The translations under genes were made by a program, and so were the position numbers. 53,337 nucleotides of DNA from Flavobacteriales bacterium (lineage in GTDB: Bacteria; Bacteroidota; Bacteroidia; Flavobacteriales_F; PHOS-HE28): contig JAEUSY010000024.1 in NCBI GenBank assembly GCA_016788295.1, positions 1-53,337 on the forward strand, read 5' to 3'. Below, one piece after another: positions 9,103 through 21,973 of this stretch. The stretch's first letter is position 1. Each line of letters begins with the position of its first letter. Under the pieces are notes generated by a model. The model ran no database searches, had not been told where the DNA came from, and worked only from the letters and a program-made list of their open reading frames with translations.

Positions 9103-10143
9103 ATGTCATTGACCATCGCGTTCAGTCCCTACCGCCTGCTGTTCAAGCACCCCTTTGGAACATCGCACGGCCTGCGCGACGGCACCGATGCGCTGTTCGT
9201 CCGTTTGGAGGAGGACGGTGTACTCGGCTATGGCGAAGTGACCTTGCCGCCCTATGTGAAGGAGACCGTTCCTGAAGCAATGGACCGGTTGCGGATACTG
9301 GCAGGACAAGGTCAGTGGTCATTGAGGAAGCTGGGGGAAGCCCTGGCCGACCACCGCTTTCTGGAAGACATGCCAGCGCTTCGAGCCGGTTTGCACATGG
9401 CCTATATTGATAGTTTAGGCAAACAACTGCATACAACTGTATATCAGATACTAAAAGCACCTATTACAGTATGCCATTTATCTGTCATGACACTTGGTAT
9501 ATGCCCGCCCAAAGAGGTACTGGAGAAACTCCAAGAACTACCACCAACGGGCGCGTTCAAGCTCAAGGTCGGGGATGACCGTGCGGTTGAACGCCTTGAA
9601 CTGATATTGAAGCACACGTCCGCGAGGATCTTGTTGGACGGCAATCAGGGCATGTCGTCCGTGAGTTCGGCCGCAGAGCTCATTGAGCGGATCCCGGCTG
9701 AACGCCTGATCGGTTTCGAGCAACCGTTCGATACCGGGCGCGATCGCGATAGTCGTGTATTGACGGATAGGACCGGCGCGGTCGTTTTTGCTGACGAATC
9801 GCTTCAGAATGAGGCGGATATGGAAAGGGTATCCGAGGCGTTCGGTGGCGTGAACATCAAGCTAATGAAGTGCGGTGGACTTGACCGGGCGGCGCGTTTG
9901 ATAGAACGGGCCCGAGAACTTCGCCTGAAGGTCATGCTTGGTTCCATGAGCGAGAGCTCGCTGGGTTGCACGGCCATGGCGCATTTGTCCGGCCTTGCGG
10001 ATGTGGTGGACCTTGATGGGCCGTGGTTGATCAAGAATGACCCATGGAATGGGATAACGGTTTTGGACGGGCGAATGGTGATACCAACTGGATCGGGCCT
10101 TGGCATATCCCAACGATCTGACTTGGCCTACATTGGCGCATAA
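9103..10143 (+). CDS. Dipeptide epimerase (L-Ala-D/L-Glu epimerase-like, enolase superfamily)
   Basis: A 346-residue enolase-superfamily enzyme (mandelate racemase/muconate-lactonizing subgroup). The capping-domain N-terminus (PYRLLFKHPFGTSHG) is followed by the barrel motifs: KLKVG (KxK, catalytic lysine), LLDGNQG (metal Asp), IGFEQPF (metal Glu), VVFADES (metal Asp), NIKLMKCGG (second catalytic Lys) and GSMSESSLG. NIKLMKCGG and the MSES motif are characteristic of dipeptide epimerases that recycle murein peptides by inverting the second residue of L-Ala-D-Glu. I chose the ATG at 9103 because longer forms lack family similarity. It is transcribed divergently from the adhesin. A 60-bp block (9421-9480) is only about 32 % GC, unlike the rest of the gene. 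Confidence 0.88.
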   Translation: MSLTIAFSPYRLLFKHPFGTSHGLRDGTDALFVRLEEDGVLGYGEVTLPPYVKETVPEAMDRLRILAGQGQWSLRKLGEALADHRFLEDMPALRAGLHMAYIDSLGKQLHTTVYQILKAPITVCHLSVMTLGICPPKEVLEKLQELPPTGAFKLKVGDDRAVERLELILKHTSARILLDGNQGMSSVSSAAELIERIPAERLIGFEQPFDTGRDRDSRVLTDRTGAVVFADESLQNEADMERVSEAFGGVNIKLMKCGGLDRAARLIERARELRLKVMLGSMSESSLGCTAMAHLSGLADVVDLDGPWLIKNDPWNGITVLDGRMVIPTGSGLGISQRSDLAYIGA

Positions 10144-10330
10144 TTTATATTATGTTAAGTCGTAATTCGCTGGTCGCGAACGCCTTTCCCATCACACCTT
10201 TGTTGACAAAGGCCTTTGGGGTAACTGCTTCTTCTGTTTCGCACAGGCCGCCTTCTTAGCCGGACTGAAAGCACTTAAGCGGACTTTCTCGGTTCACCTT
10301 CTGAACACGGTCCTATCCGTTTCCAACCCC
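10144..10330. other. Non-coding spacer with a small CCTTTG/CAAAGG hairpin
   Basis: There is no gene between the epimerase stop and the FkbM promoter. The spacer holds the inverted repeat CCTTTG-TTGA-CAAAGG (10197-10212), followed by a further CCTTTG that could form an alternative pairing. It may act as a weak terminator or attenuator; it lacks a long T-tract. No tRNA-like structure is seen. Confidence 0.4.
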
Positions 10331-10338
10331 TACTTTCG
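10331..10338 (+). promoter_or_regulatory. -7 promoter box TACTTTCG of the FkbM methyltransferase gene
   Basis: TACTTTCG matches the TAnnTTTG class with one substitution and ends 5 nt before the ATG at 10344, again predicting a leaderless transcript. A -33 TTG is not evident at the usual 19-21 bp spacing. Confidence 0.4.
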
Positions 10339-10343
10339 CGGCA

Positions 10344-11192
10344 ATGGGATCCCTGTCTAATGTTGCGGAAGGCGGCCTGCGCTGGTTGATGAAACAGTTC
10401 CCTGTGCGAGGACGGCATCGCTTGGCGGACATGGTCGGCAAATGGCCCGCGGAAAAGTCAGCCGTTCGCGAGATCAACGGAATTCGTGTGGAACTGGACC
10501 GTGACATCCAATACCACCGGATGATGCTCTTCGATCTGTATGAGGAGAACATCATGAATTACCTGCGTAAACGGCTTAAGCCCGGCATGGTGGTCCTGGA
10601 CCCTGGCTGTAACATTGGCTATTTCGCCGCGCAGGTACAGGGTATGGTTTACCCCGGAGGCCGGGTGCTCAGCATGGAGCCGTCCCCTACCTGTCTGGCT
10701 CGTGTTCAGCGACTTAATCCTGTTGGGAAGGTTTCCGGATGGCAGTTGCTGCCAATGGCGCTTACCGATCGCACCGGCAAGCATACCTTCTTTGATACGC
10801 CACGAGTGATCAGCCACGGGTATGCCGCGCTCGAAGGCGCCAACACCCCTGGTGATCGTATTCCGGTCGAGGTCGATGTGACCAGTTTGGATGACCTCTG
10901 TACCGTGCAAGGCATCACACACATCGATTTCCTTAAGCTCGACATCGAGGACTCCGAGCTTCCTGCCTTGAAGGGCGCAACGCGCATGTTGTCCACAGGC
11001 GCGATCGATACCATCATGGTGGAGACCGAGATCAGGGCCGATCGGAACGGAATGAACGCGGAGATATTCAAGCTGCTCCGAAATTCCGGGTTCGCACCGT
11101 TCCATGTGAACCGGAATGGATCGTTGAGCCCTGTCGAACCGGAGCGGATGCCCCCCCATCGGGAGGACCTCATTTGGGAACGTGATCGCTGA
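10344..11192 (+). CDS. FkbM-family methyltransferase
   Basis: A 282-residue SAM-dependent methyltransferase of the FkbM class. Motif I is VLDPGCNIGYFA (about residues 84-95), the acidic motif II is the SMEP segment, and FLKLDIEDSELPALKGA is the typical FkbM C-terminal signature. The N-terminal about 75 residues form a helical lead with no signal peptide, so the enzyme is probably cytosolic. Family members O-methylate polyketides, sugars or glycans; the substrate here is unknown. The gene stands alone between its own promoter and a strong bidirectional terminator. Confidence 0.88.
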   Translation: MGSLSNVAEGGLRWLMKQFPVRGRHRLADMVGKWPAEKSAVREINGIRVELDRDIQYHRMMLFDLYEENIMNYLRKRLKPGMVVLDPGCNIGYFAAQVQGMVYPGGRVLSMEPSPTCLARVQRLNPVGKVSGWQLLPMALTDRTGKHTFFDTPRVISHGYAALEGANTPGDRIPVEVDVTSLDDLCTVQGITHIDFLKLDIEDSELPALKGATRMLSTGAIDTIMVETEIRADRNGMNAEIFKLLRNSGFAPFHVNRNGSLSPVEPERMPPHREDLIWERDR

Positions 11193-11203
11193 TCCCACCA
11201 ACG

Positions 11204-11235
11204 AAAAAAGGGCCGGAGTGATCCGGCCCTTTCTG
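11204..11235. terminator. Bidirectional intrinsic terminator
   Basis: AAAGGGCCGGA (11207-11217) pairs with TCCGGCCCTTT (11222-11232) around a GTGA loop. The stem has an A-run before it and T-rich sequence after it, so it can stop transcription from both converging genes (FkbM and the TPR protein). Confidence 0.85.
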
Positions 11236-11251
11236 TTTTCATAACCGAGAC

Positions 11252-12415
11252 TTACTTCCCAAGCTTGTCCTTCATTTCCTGGTACTTGGCCTGGTCGTTG
11301 GTCTTCGCATACAGCTTCATCAGCTGCTGAATGGTCTGTTGGTCCTTGGGGTCCAAGCGGTGCGCACCTTCAAAGTATGGCACGGCCTGCAGGTAGATGT
11401 CGTCGGCCACCTTTTTGCACTTCACGTAATCCGTGTCGCTCTTCAGTTTGTTGCACTTTTCGTACTCGTTGGCCGCACGGTTGTTGTAGAGCACACCAAT
11501 GTTGAAGTAAGCGTCAAAGTAATTCGCATCCTTGGCAATGGCCTGCTTGTAAGCCTCTTCTGCCAGGCCATACCACTTCTGGATCTCGGCATCGTCCTTG
11601 GCATCGGCCGCCTTCTTGTCATAGAGGCCGCCCAGGACGCTGTAGAGCAACGGATTGTTCGGGTCTTTCTGAATGGCAAGTTTCACACTGCTCTCTGCCT
11701 CATCAGCTTGGTCAGCTGCCAAAAGGAGCGCCATTTCATCCATGATAAGCTCCTTGTTATCAGGGAATTTCGCACGTCCGGCACGAATGGTCGCGAGGGC
11801 TCCTTTGTTATCCTCGGTCTTGCGTTGCAGGCCCGAGATATAGCGGTAGATCTCCGGCTTGTTATAGCCCAGGGAAAGAGCCTCTTGGTAACGCTTGATG
11901 GCATTCGCGGCATCGCCCTTCGACTCGTAGGCCAAGGCTGAGTTGAACACAGCGTTGGTGTCCGCCTCGCCAAAGCTCTTCGCGACACGCTCGGATTGTC
12001 CGTAGCAGGCAATGGCCTTGTCGTAGTCCTTGGCACCGAAGGCATCGTTGCCGGCGTTCAGCGAAGCCCCCTGCATGGCGCGGAGCGCGCGAGCGTTCTC
12101 CAGCTTGTAGCTGCCCTTGGCATCCAACTCGTTGGCCTTCAGGTAGCTTTCTATGGCCCGGTCGATGGCTTCCGGGAATTGTTGCTTCAACGCGGCGTCC
12201 TCACCCAAGGCGATCAGGCGGTATATGTCCCCCCTGTACCGCCAGGTCTTTTCAGATACGCTGGTCTTGGGGTCGGTGGTTGCTGGTTCAATGTACTCGG
12301 CAGCCTTGGCCAGGTTGCCGTCCTTCATTTCGTTGTATGCGCTCACCACGTTGGCGTTCTGGGCAAAAAGGCCCATGGTTGCCGTGGTCAGGGCGATCGT
12401 CAGCAGGTTCTTCAT
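11252..12415 (-). CDS. Periplasmic tetratricopeptide-repeat protein
   Basis: A 387-residue protein with a signal peptide (MKNLLTIALTTATMGLFAQ) followed by an almost all-helical array of TPR-like repeats. Examples are the AxxYxxA and FNSALAYESKGDAANA segments and a repeat near DAYFNIGVLYNN. A Lys/Cys-containing insertion lies near residues 325-345. TPR arrays scaffold protein-protein contacts; no enzymatic motif is present, so the role is unknown. The gene lies just downstream of gyrA. An alternative ATG at 12442 overlaps the gyrA stop as ATGA, which would allow translational coupling and add nine residues before the signal peptide. I prefer 12415 because it gives a normal signal-peptide n-region. 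Confidence 0.8.
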   Translation of the reverse strand: MKNLLTIALTTATMGLFAQNANVVSAYNEMKDGNLAKAAEYIEPATTDPKTSVSEKTWRYRGDIYRLIALGEDAALKQQFPEAIDRAIESYLKANELDAKGSYKLENARALRAMQGASLNAGNDAFGAKDYDKAIACYGQSERVAKSFGEADTNAVFNSALAYESKGDAANAIKRYQEALSLGYNKPEIYRYISGLQRKTEDNKGALATIRAGRAKFPDNKELIMDEMALLLAADQADEAESSVKLAIQKDPNNPLLYSVLGGLYDKKAADAKDDAEIQKWYGLAEEAYKQAIAKDANYFDAYFNIGVLYNNRAANEYEKCNKLKSDTDYVKCKKVADDIYLQAVPYFEGAHRLDPKDQQTIQQLMKLYAKTNDQAKYQEMKDKLGK

Positions 12416-12438
12416 GGTCACTGTTGAGTGTGTTCGGA

Positions 12439-15018
<2,580 letters not shown>

Positions 15019-15077
15019 ATCTGTCAGTTCGTCACGGTGGCCCGGTCCTTGTTGAACAGGCTCCCCAAAAGGGAGCC

Positions 15078-15085
15078 CGAAAGTA
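15078..15085 (-). promoter_or_regulatory. -7 promoter box TACTTTCG of gyrA
   Basis: On the minus strand the sequence reads TACTTTCG (TAnnTTTG class, one change), 59 nt upstream of the gyrA ATG. No TTG -33 element is found at standard spacing. The DnaA boxes lie 32-71 bp further upstream. Confidence 0.35.
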
Positions 15086-15116
15086 GTCCGAATGCACGAT
15101 CCTGACGGCCCAGAAC

Positions 15117-15149
15117 TTATCCACACACCGCACACCCTGCTGTGGATAA
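15117..15149. promoter_or_regulatory. Two perfect DnaA boxes in inverted orientation
   Basis: TTATCCACA at 15117-15125 (plus strand) and its exact reverse complement TGTGGATAA at 15141-15149 are separated by 15 bp, in the gyrA/clpC divergent region. Both match the DnaA consensus 9-mer at all positions. They could serve DnaA control of gyrA or clpC, or DnaA titration, or be part of a replication origin. The pair could also form a hairpin. Confidence 0.65.
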
Positions 15150-15193
15150 AACCGGGGCTTGTGAACCGAAGGGCGAAAGGCGCGTTGAATAGC

Positions 15194-15223
15194 TTGCCCC
15201 CGCTCAGAACGAGGCTAACTTCG
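15194..15223 (+). promoter_or_regulatory. clpC promoter (TTG - 19 bp - TAACTTCG)
   Basis: The -33 TTG (15194-15196) is followed after 19 bp by TAACTTCG (15216-15223), matching the Bacteroidota primary-sigma pattern with one change in the -7 box. The predicted start leaves an untranslated leader of about 50 nt before the ATG at 15280. Confidence 0.5.
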
Positions 15224-15279
15224 CAAGGACGACAAGCAACGTACTACCGAGCTTCCTGAACCGAACCCAACGATCCAGA

Positions 15280-17886
<2,607 letters not shown>

Positions 17887-17900
17887 TCGTGACGACCTGA

Positions 17901-17939
17901 AATGAAGAAGCCCGGCCGCAATGACCGGGCTTCTTCATT
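17901..17939. terminator. Bidirectional intrinsic terminator after clpC
   Basis: A perfect 15-bp stem, AATGAAGAAGCCCGG (17901-17915) with CCGGGCTTCTTCATT (17925-17939), encloses a 9-nt loop. It separates clpC from the converging DUF493 operon. Confidence 0.85.
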
Positions 17940-17954
17940 CAATACACGAGTTGA

Positions 17955-18629
17955 TCACCAGGACCGTCCGGTATCCGGTGCTTTGCGCAGTCGCGTACTG
18001 AACACCAATGCGAACACCAGGTTCTGGTAGTCGCTTGCCTCAACGGTCTCCTTGCGGCCCGGGAAATTCGCCAAGCCCAGATCGGCAGCGCTGAAACGCA
18101 GCGCATCACGCTCATAGGCCATGGTAAGTCCGAAGGCGAGGTTGTCGGTCGCATGAATGAAATATCCCGCACCCAGGCCCCAATGCAAGGCCGTGCTGCT
18201 ATTCTCATTGCAAGTGGAACAATCGTAGGTGTAGGTGGATGCGCCGAGCCTGGCGAACAGTTCATAGAACGAACGGGGCCCACCATAGCCGGCATACATC
18301 AGCTTACCATACAAGGTGGACCGACGGATCTCGCCCGTGATCACATCCGGATTGAATGCCCGTTCGCGCAGTCCGGACCAGGTCATATCATATCCCGCTC
18401 CAATTCCGAAAGCCCGGTCCTTCTTTGCTTGCAGCGGGAATTGAACGCAGGCCCCCAATCGCCCAATGGTCTCGACGTATTCGGAGAACTGGGGATTCAT
18501 GAAAGGAATGGGGAGCGCAAGTATCCCTTGAAAAGAGGACGATACATCCGGCAACCGTTTGCGCTCCTGAGCAACAACGCCCAGCGAAGCACCCAGGACC
18601 AATAGCAGCAAAACCTTCCGAAGTCTCAT
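17955..18629 (-). CDS. Outer-membrane beta-barrel-like exported protein
   Basis: A 224-residue protein with a signal peptide (MRLRKVLLLLVLGASLGVVAQ) followed by alternating amphipathic strands, Gly/Tyr-rich turns (GIGAGYDMTW, WGLGAGYFI) and a C-terminal strand segment. This is the pattern of small outer-membrane barrels (PorT- or OmpA-barrel-like). A CSTCNE pair of cysteines sits in a presumed loop. No enzyme motif is seen. The ATG at 18629 overlaps the stop of the upstream gene as ATGA, so it is the third gene of the DUF493 operon. Longer in-frame starts further upstream lack a signal peptide and were rejected. Confidence 0.7.
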   Translation of the reverse strand: MRLRKVLLLLVLGASLGVVAQERKRLPDVSSSFQGILALPIPFMNPQFSEYVETIGRLGACVQFPLQAKKDRAFGIGAGYDMTWSGLRERAFNPDVITGEIRRSTLYGKLMYAGYGGPRSFYELFARLGASTYTYDCSTCNENSSTALHWGLGAGYFIHATDNLAFGLTMAYERDALRFSAADLGLANFPGRKETVEASDYQNLVFALVFSTRLRKAPDTGRSW

Positions 18630-19006
18630 GCCTGCTGAAGACGGAATTGCCGCACGGTTCGTTGTGTGGAAGTCGACAATTCGAGGAAATACGTGCCATC
18701 CGTCAGGCTTGGCAGCTCCCTGTGTATCACGGTCTCGCCGGTGTGGGCACTGGAGGCCTCCCACGTATGGATCGCCTTGTGATCCACATCCAAAAGGGCG
18801 GTGTTCAATGTTTGTGGGGCTGGCACTTTCACGGTAACGCGCAAACGTGCGGGATGGTATTCCACCTGCAGATCGATGAGCTCGGCATGCAAGGGAGCGG
18901 GCATCTGCTTGGCAAGCACGCCAGCCCGGTATCTGCGCAGCAGTCCGACCACCAAGGTGATGGACAGCGTGATGCCCATGGCGTTGCGTAGGATGATCCA
19001 GTCCAT
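18626..19006 (-). CDS. Small membrane-anchored hypothetical protein with a sorting-domain-like fold
   Basis: A 126-residue protein with one N-terminal membrane span (ILRNAMGITLSITLVVGLL), a short basic stretch and then an all-beta domain. The domain pattern (VKVPAPQTLNTALLDVD, GTYFLELSTSTQRTVRQF) recalls the beta-sandwich of T9SS type A C-terminal domains, but here it makes up the whole protein. That is an observation on pattern only; export by T9SS is doubtful because the N-terminus looks like an anchor. It lies 3 bp after the DUF493 gene and overlaps the next gene by 4 bp. Function unknown. Confidence 0.6.
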   Translation of the reverse strand: MDWIILRNAMGITLSITLVVGLLRRYRAGVLAKQMPAPLHAELIDLQVEYHPARLRVTVKVPAPQTLNTALLDVDHKAIHTWEASSAHTGETVIHRELPSLTDGTYFLELSTSTQRTVRQFRLQQA

Positions 19007-19009
19007 GGG

Positions 19010-19285
19010 TCAGAGCACGATAACGCCCTTGATGGACGAGGCCTTTTCGTAGCGGAGCACCACCTCCTCCGCGCTCATCATCACCTCGCGGAACGTGAGG
19101 CTGAGGTACTTGCCACCGGCGGAATATTTGCGCAATACTTCGCTTTCCGGCGGGAATAGGGCCAGAACGGCATTGATCCGTTCCTCGTCGGGTTCAAGAA
19201 TGAACTTGTACATGTACAACGATGGCCACTCGTGCACCTTGTCCAGGCTGGAGCGTAATCGTTCCTTCGCTTCGTCGTTCAACAT
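19010..19285 (-). CDS. DUF493 family protein
   Basis: A 91-residue cytosolic protein of the YbeD/DUF493 class, a small ferredoxin-like alpha-beta fold of unknown regulatory role. The family pattern is visible: PSLYMYKFILEPDEE in the first strand, SAGGKYLSLTF in the middle, and a closing EEVVLRYEKASSIKGVIVL-like end. Family length is about 85-100 residues, so it is complete. It is the first gene of a three-gene minus-strand operon, and a TACCTTTG box sits 12 nt before its ATG. Confidence 0.85.
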   Translation of the reverse strand: MLNDEAKERLRSSLDKVHEWPSLYMYKFILEPDEERINAVLALFPPESEVLRKYSAGGKYLSLTFREVMMSAEEVVLRYEKASSIKGVIVL

Positions 19286-19297
19286 GATCTTACTTTA

Positions 19298-19305
19298 CAA
19301 AGGTA
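19298..19305 (-). promoter_or_regulatory. -7 promoter box TACCTTTG of the DUF493 operon
   Basis: A perfect TAnnTTTG element on the minus strand, ending 12 nt before the ATG at 19285. The -33 element is not clear. Confidence 0.5.
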
Positions 19306-19367
19306 GGTCCGTCGTTCGGATCGAACCTTTGCGCCACTGGTGTGTACAGCCACACAAGAAACCCCAC

Positions 19368-20492
19368 ATGAACGCCAGGTCGGTCATTTGTATAGCCTTG
19401 TTCCAAGCCTGTGCCGCCATGCAGGTAAGCGCCCAGGCACCTGCCCAGCAGGAACAGGTGCGCACACGTTCCGTAGTGAAGGAAGCCTACCAAGGCGGAT
19501 GGGTACCTGCCTCCCCCGCCGTGCAATTGCGCGAAGAGGAACTGGCCAAGGACATGGACGTTCGGGCGCTTGAGGCAGCAGAACAGTTGGACGGGTTCAG
19601 GGCGTTGCGGAATGATCTATTGGTGAGCACCAAGGGCCACTTGGGACCCGAGCAAAAGGACAGGCTCCGCGCGGAAGCAGCGCAATTGGAGCGTGCGGCC
19701 CCCAATAGCTTCGAGGCTCATTTGGCGAAGTATTACAGTGAGTTCCCGGCCGCTGCGGCCTTCATGCAACTGGACCTGGCCACGGCCCGCGACCGAAACC
19801 GCACAGAGCTCATCGGTCCGCAACTGGGCAATGCGGCACGCCTCGACTCCGAGACCGAACTCGCCCATTGGAGCCGCGCCATGCGCACGCGTGGCAACAT
19901 GGCACCCGGGTTGAAGCAGGTGGCCGATGACATGTTGCTTTCGATGGAGACCGATGCCATCCTGATCGCAGCCGGCGAAATGGACGCCTACCCGCTTTGG
20001 ACGCGCCAATACGCCGACGGTTTCCGCAAGGATGTACTGGTGATCGACCAACGATTGCTGGTGGATGCGGCCTATCGCCAGCGGATATGGTCGCGATGCA
20101 AGGCGCGTGGGCCCGTGCCCGAAAGCTCCCGCTTTATCGAACTGCTGGCCACGAGCACGGCGCGCCCCGTGTACCTGTCCCCTGCCCTTGGCCCTGACAT
20201 TCCGGCCACGCTGATGCCTTCGCTCTATGTGACCGGCATGGCGCTCCGCTATTCCAGTGCTCCGTTCGATAACCTCAAGCGTCTGAAGGAGAACTGGGTG
20301 CGCCTCAGCAAGACCACGCAGGCGGGCCCACTTTCGCAGAACTACCTGCTTGCTGGCTCCGTGCTGCTGAAGCACTACCGCGATGTGGGCGATGAGACAC
20401 GCGCCGCTGCCTTGGAGCATGAGCTGCGCGGACTGGCCAAGACCCTAGGTGCCACGGACCGTTTGATCAAGGCCGGCGTACTCCAGCATTGA
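19368..20492 (+). CDS. Exported protein of unknown function
   Basis: A 374-residue protein with a signal peptide (MNARSVICIALFQACAAMQVSAQ) and a mostly helical mature part. The segment AILIAAGEMDAYPLWTRQ followed by RKDVLVIDQRLL resembles the periplasmic GDNDTYPLWY...DVxVxxLxLL motif near the C-terminus of Bacteroidota DUF2723 membrane glycosyltransferases, though the membrane part is absent. I therefore regard it as a soluble relative of that region without a known role. I chose the ATG at 19368 because it starts the signal peptide. The sigma-factor gene begins 4 bp after its stop codon, so it is the first gene of a likely sigma/anti-sigma operon and might be a sensor or target. Confidence 0.65.
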   Translation: MNARSVICIALFQACAAMQVSAQAPAQQEQVRTRSVVKEAYQGGWVPASPAVQLREEELAKDMDVRALEAAEQLDGFRALRNDLLVSTKGHLGPEQKDRLRAEAAQLERAAPNSFEAHLAKYYSEFPAAAAFMQLDLATARDRNRTELIGPQLGNAARLDSETELAHWSRAMRTRGNMAPGLKQVADDMLLSMETDAILIAAGEMDAYPLWTRQYADGFRKDVLVIDQRLLVDAAYRQRIWSRCKARGPVPESSRFIELLATSTARPVYLSPALGPDIPATLMPSLYVTGMALRYSSAPFDNLKRLKENWVRLSKTTQAGPLSQNYLLAGSVLLKHYRDVGDETRAAALEHELRGLAKTLGATDRLIKAGVLQH

Positions 20493-20495
20493 ACC

Positions 20496-21092
20496 ATGGC
20501 GCTGTTCAACAAGGAATACGGCAACCTGGGCGATGAACGCCTGATGGAACTGGTGGTCCGTGGCGACGAGCGTGCCTTCGGTGCCTTGTACGACCGGTAC
20601 AGCCGACGCCTGCTGAGCTACTTCCACCGGATGCTGTGGAACGACCGGGAGAAGGCACAGGACTACCTGCAGGACCTGTTCACCAAATTGGCGCAGCGTC
20701 CGACCAGTTACGATCCATCGAGGTCTTTCCAGACCTGGCTGTTCAGCGTGGCCAATAACATGTGCAAGAACGCCTACCGCCACGAAGAGGTGGTACGCGC
20801 GGCGGCCCGCGAACTGCGCCACGGTGTGGACCGCGAGGAAGCACGGGACGGGATCGACGTGGATCACGAACGGTTCCGCGGTCGGCTGGACCAGGAGCTT
20901 GCCAAGTTGGACCCCGACCACAAGGCCACCTTCGTTATGCGGTACAACGAGGACATGGCCATCAAGGAGATCGCTGCCGTGTTCGGTTGTTCCGAAGGCA
21001 CCGTGAAGAGCCGCTTGTTCTACACCCTGAAAAAACTGGCCGAGCGCATGAAAGAGTTCGACCCCAACGCCCTGCACCATGGAAAGGCGTGA
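20496..21092 (+). CDS. ECF-type RNA polymerase sigma factor
   Basis: A 198-residue sigma-70 family protein. Region 2 includes ERAFGALYDRYSRRLLSYF and DYLQDLFTKLAQRPTSYD, followed by the FQTWLFSVANNMCKN segment. After a linker, region 4 has the helix-turn-helix AIKEIAAVFGCSEGTVKSRL. Length and the absence of regions 1 and 3 fit the extracytoplasmic-function group. Its last 14 bp overlap the start of a gene for a one-span membrane protein, the standard position for a cognate anti-sigma factor. Likely role: switching on envelope-related genes in response to a signal; the regulon is unknown. Confidence 0.9.
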   Translation: MALFNKEYGNLGDERLMELVVRGDERAFGALYDRYSRRLLSYFHRMLWNDREKAQDYLQDLFTKLAQRPTSYDPSRSFQTWLFSVANNMCKNAYRHEEVVRAAARELRHGVDREEARDGIDVDHERFRGRLDQELAKLDPDHKATFVMRYNEDMAIKEIAAVFGCSEGTVKSRLFYTLKKLAERMKEFDPNALHHGKA

Positions 21093-21972
21093 ACAATACG
21101 ACCCCGAGGATATCGAGAGCCTGCTCTATGAGCGCTCCTTCGATGACCTGTTGGAAGAGGAACGGGCCTACGTGCTGCGGCACCTGAGCGGCCGCGCGGA
21201 ATACGAGGCCATGCGCACCCTGCTGCTGGACCTGCGTGCCGATGATGCCCAGGCACCGCCGCTGGAGCCCCTGCCCATTGTACGTACGAACGTGATGGAG
21301 GCGTTCAGGGCGCAACGCCAGCCACAATGGCGCATCTGGCTGAACAGCATTGGCGGCGTGCTGGTGCCGGGAGAGCTTCCGCGCCTATGGCGACCAGCAC
21401 TGGCCTTTGCTTCGTTGGCGCTGTTGGTGGTGGTGGCCGTGTGGTTCATCAGGGGCAATGGCCTTGCAAGTGGGGACGCGCTCGCCGAACTGAAGCAGAA
21501 AGAAGCACCTGTGCAACAAGCGGCTGAGCCCGAGACAACCGTGGACACCGTTACAGGAAATGCCACCAGCACCGGTGCCACGACAATTGGTCCGGTGGAG
21601 CTTGCCGAAGTCCTCGACGTAGACGACGCCCCGGCAGAGGCTGAGAGCATGACCGATGTGCACTACGCCGAACGTGCTGCGACAGCTGAAATGGTCGCTG
21701 AGCCCGCTGAGGATCTTGCCGAGGAGAAGGTCGCTGTAACAGCCACTGTAAACGTGAAGCAGGAAGCCGATGCTGTTTCATTTTACACCGCGGCACCTGC
21801 TCCAGGCAGGGTGGTCCAACTGGAAGAGCTTGCGCGGAACCAAACGGTAGCGAACACCGAGGTAAGGGTCGCATCGACGAAAAGCCGCGCGAAGATGGCT
21901 GACACCCCATCGAGCGGACGGAGCCTTGCCCAGGACAGGGAATTGGCCAGCCTGCTCGCGGCCGGCTGGTAG
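21079..21972 (+). CDS. Probable anti-sigma factor, single-span membrane protein
   Basis: A 297-residue protein with a cytosolic N-terminal helical part (about residues 1-100, including EDIESLLYERSFDDLLEEERAY), one membrane span (about 105-124, LAFASLALLVVVAVWF) and a long, Ala/Glu/Thr-rich, low-complexity outer part. Overlap with the sigma-factor gene and this topology make anti-sigma function likely, although no classical zinc-binding HxxxCxxC motif is visible in the N-terminal part. The periplasmic tail has no recognised sensor fold. It ends 1 bp before the stop codon of the opposite-strand gene, with no terminator in between. Confidence 0.65.
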   Translation: MERREQYDPEDIESLLYERSFDDLLEEERAYVLRHLSGRAEYEAMRTLLLDLRADDAQAPPLEPLPIVRTNVMEAFRAQRQPQWRIWLNSIGGVLVPGELPRLWRPALAFASLALLVVVAVWFIRGNGLASGDALAELKQKEAPVQQAAEPETTVDTVTGNATSTGATTIGPVELAEVLDVDDAPAEAESMTDVHYAERAATAEMVAEPAEDLAEEKVAVTATVNVKQEADAVSFYTAAPAPGRVVQLEELARNQTVANTEVRVASTKSRAKMADTPSSGRSLAQDRELASLLAAGW

Positions 21973-21973
21973 C

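Noticed and set aside
15117..15149. Full replication origin at the gyrA/clpC gap
   Set aside because: Only two boxes and no clear AT-rich unwinding element are seen; the evidence supports DnaA binding, not an origin.
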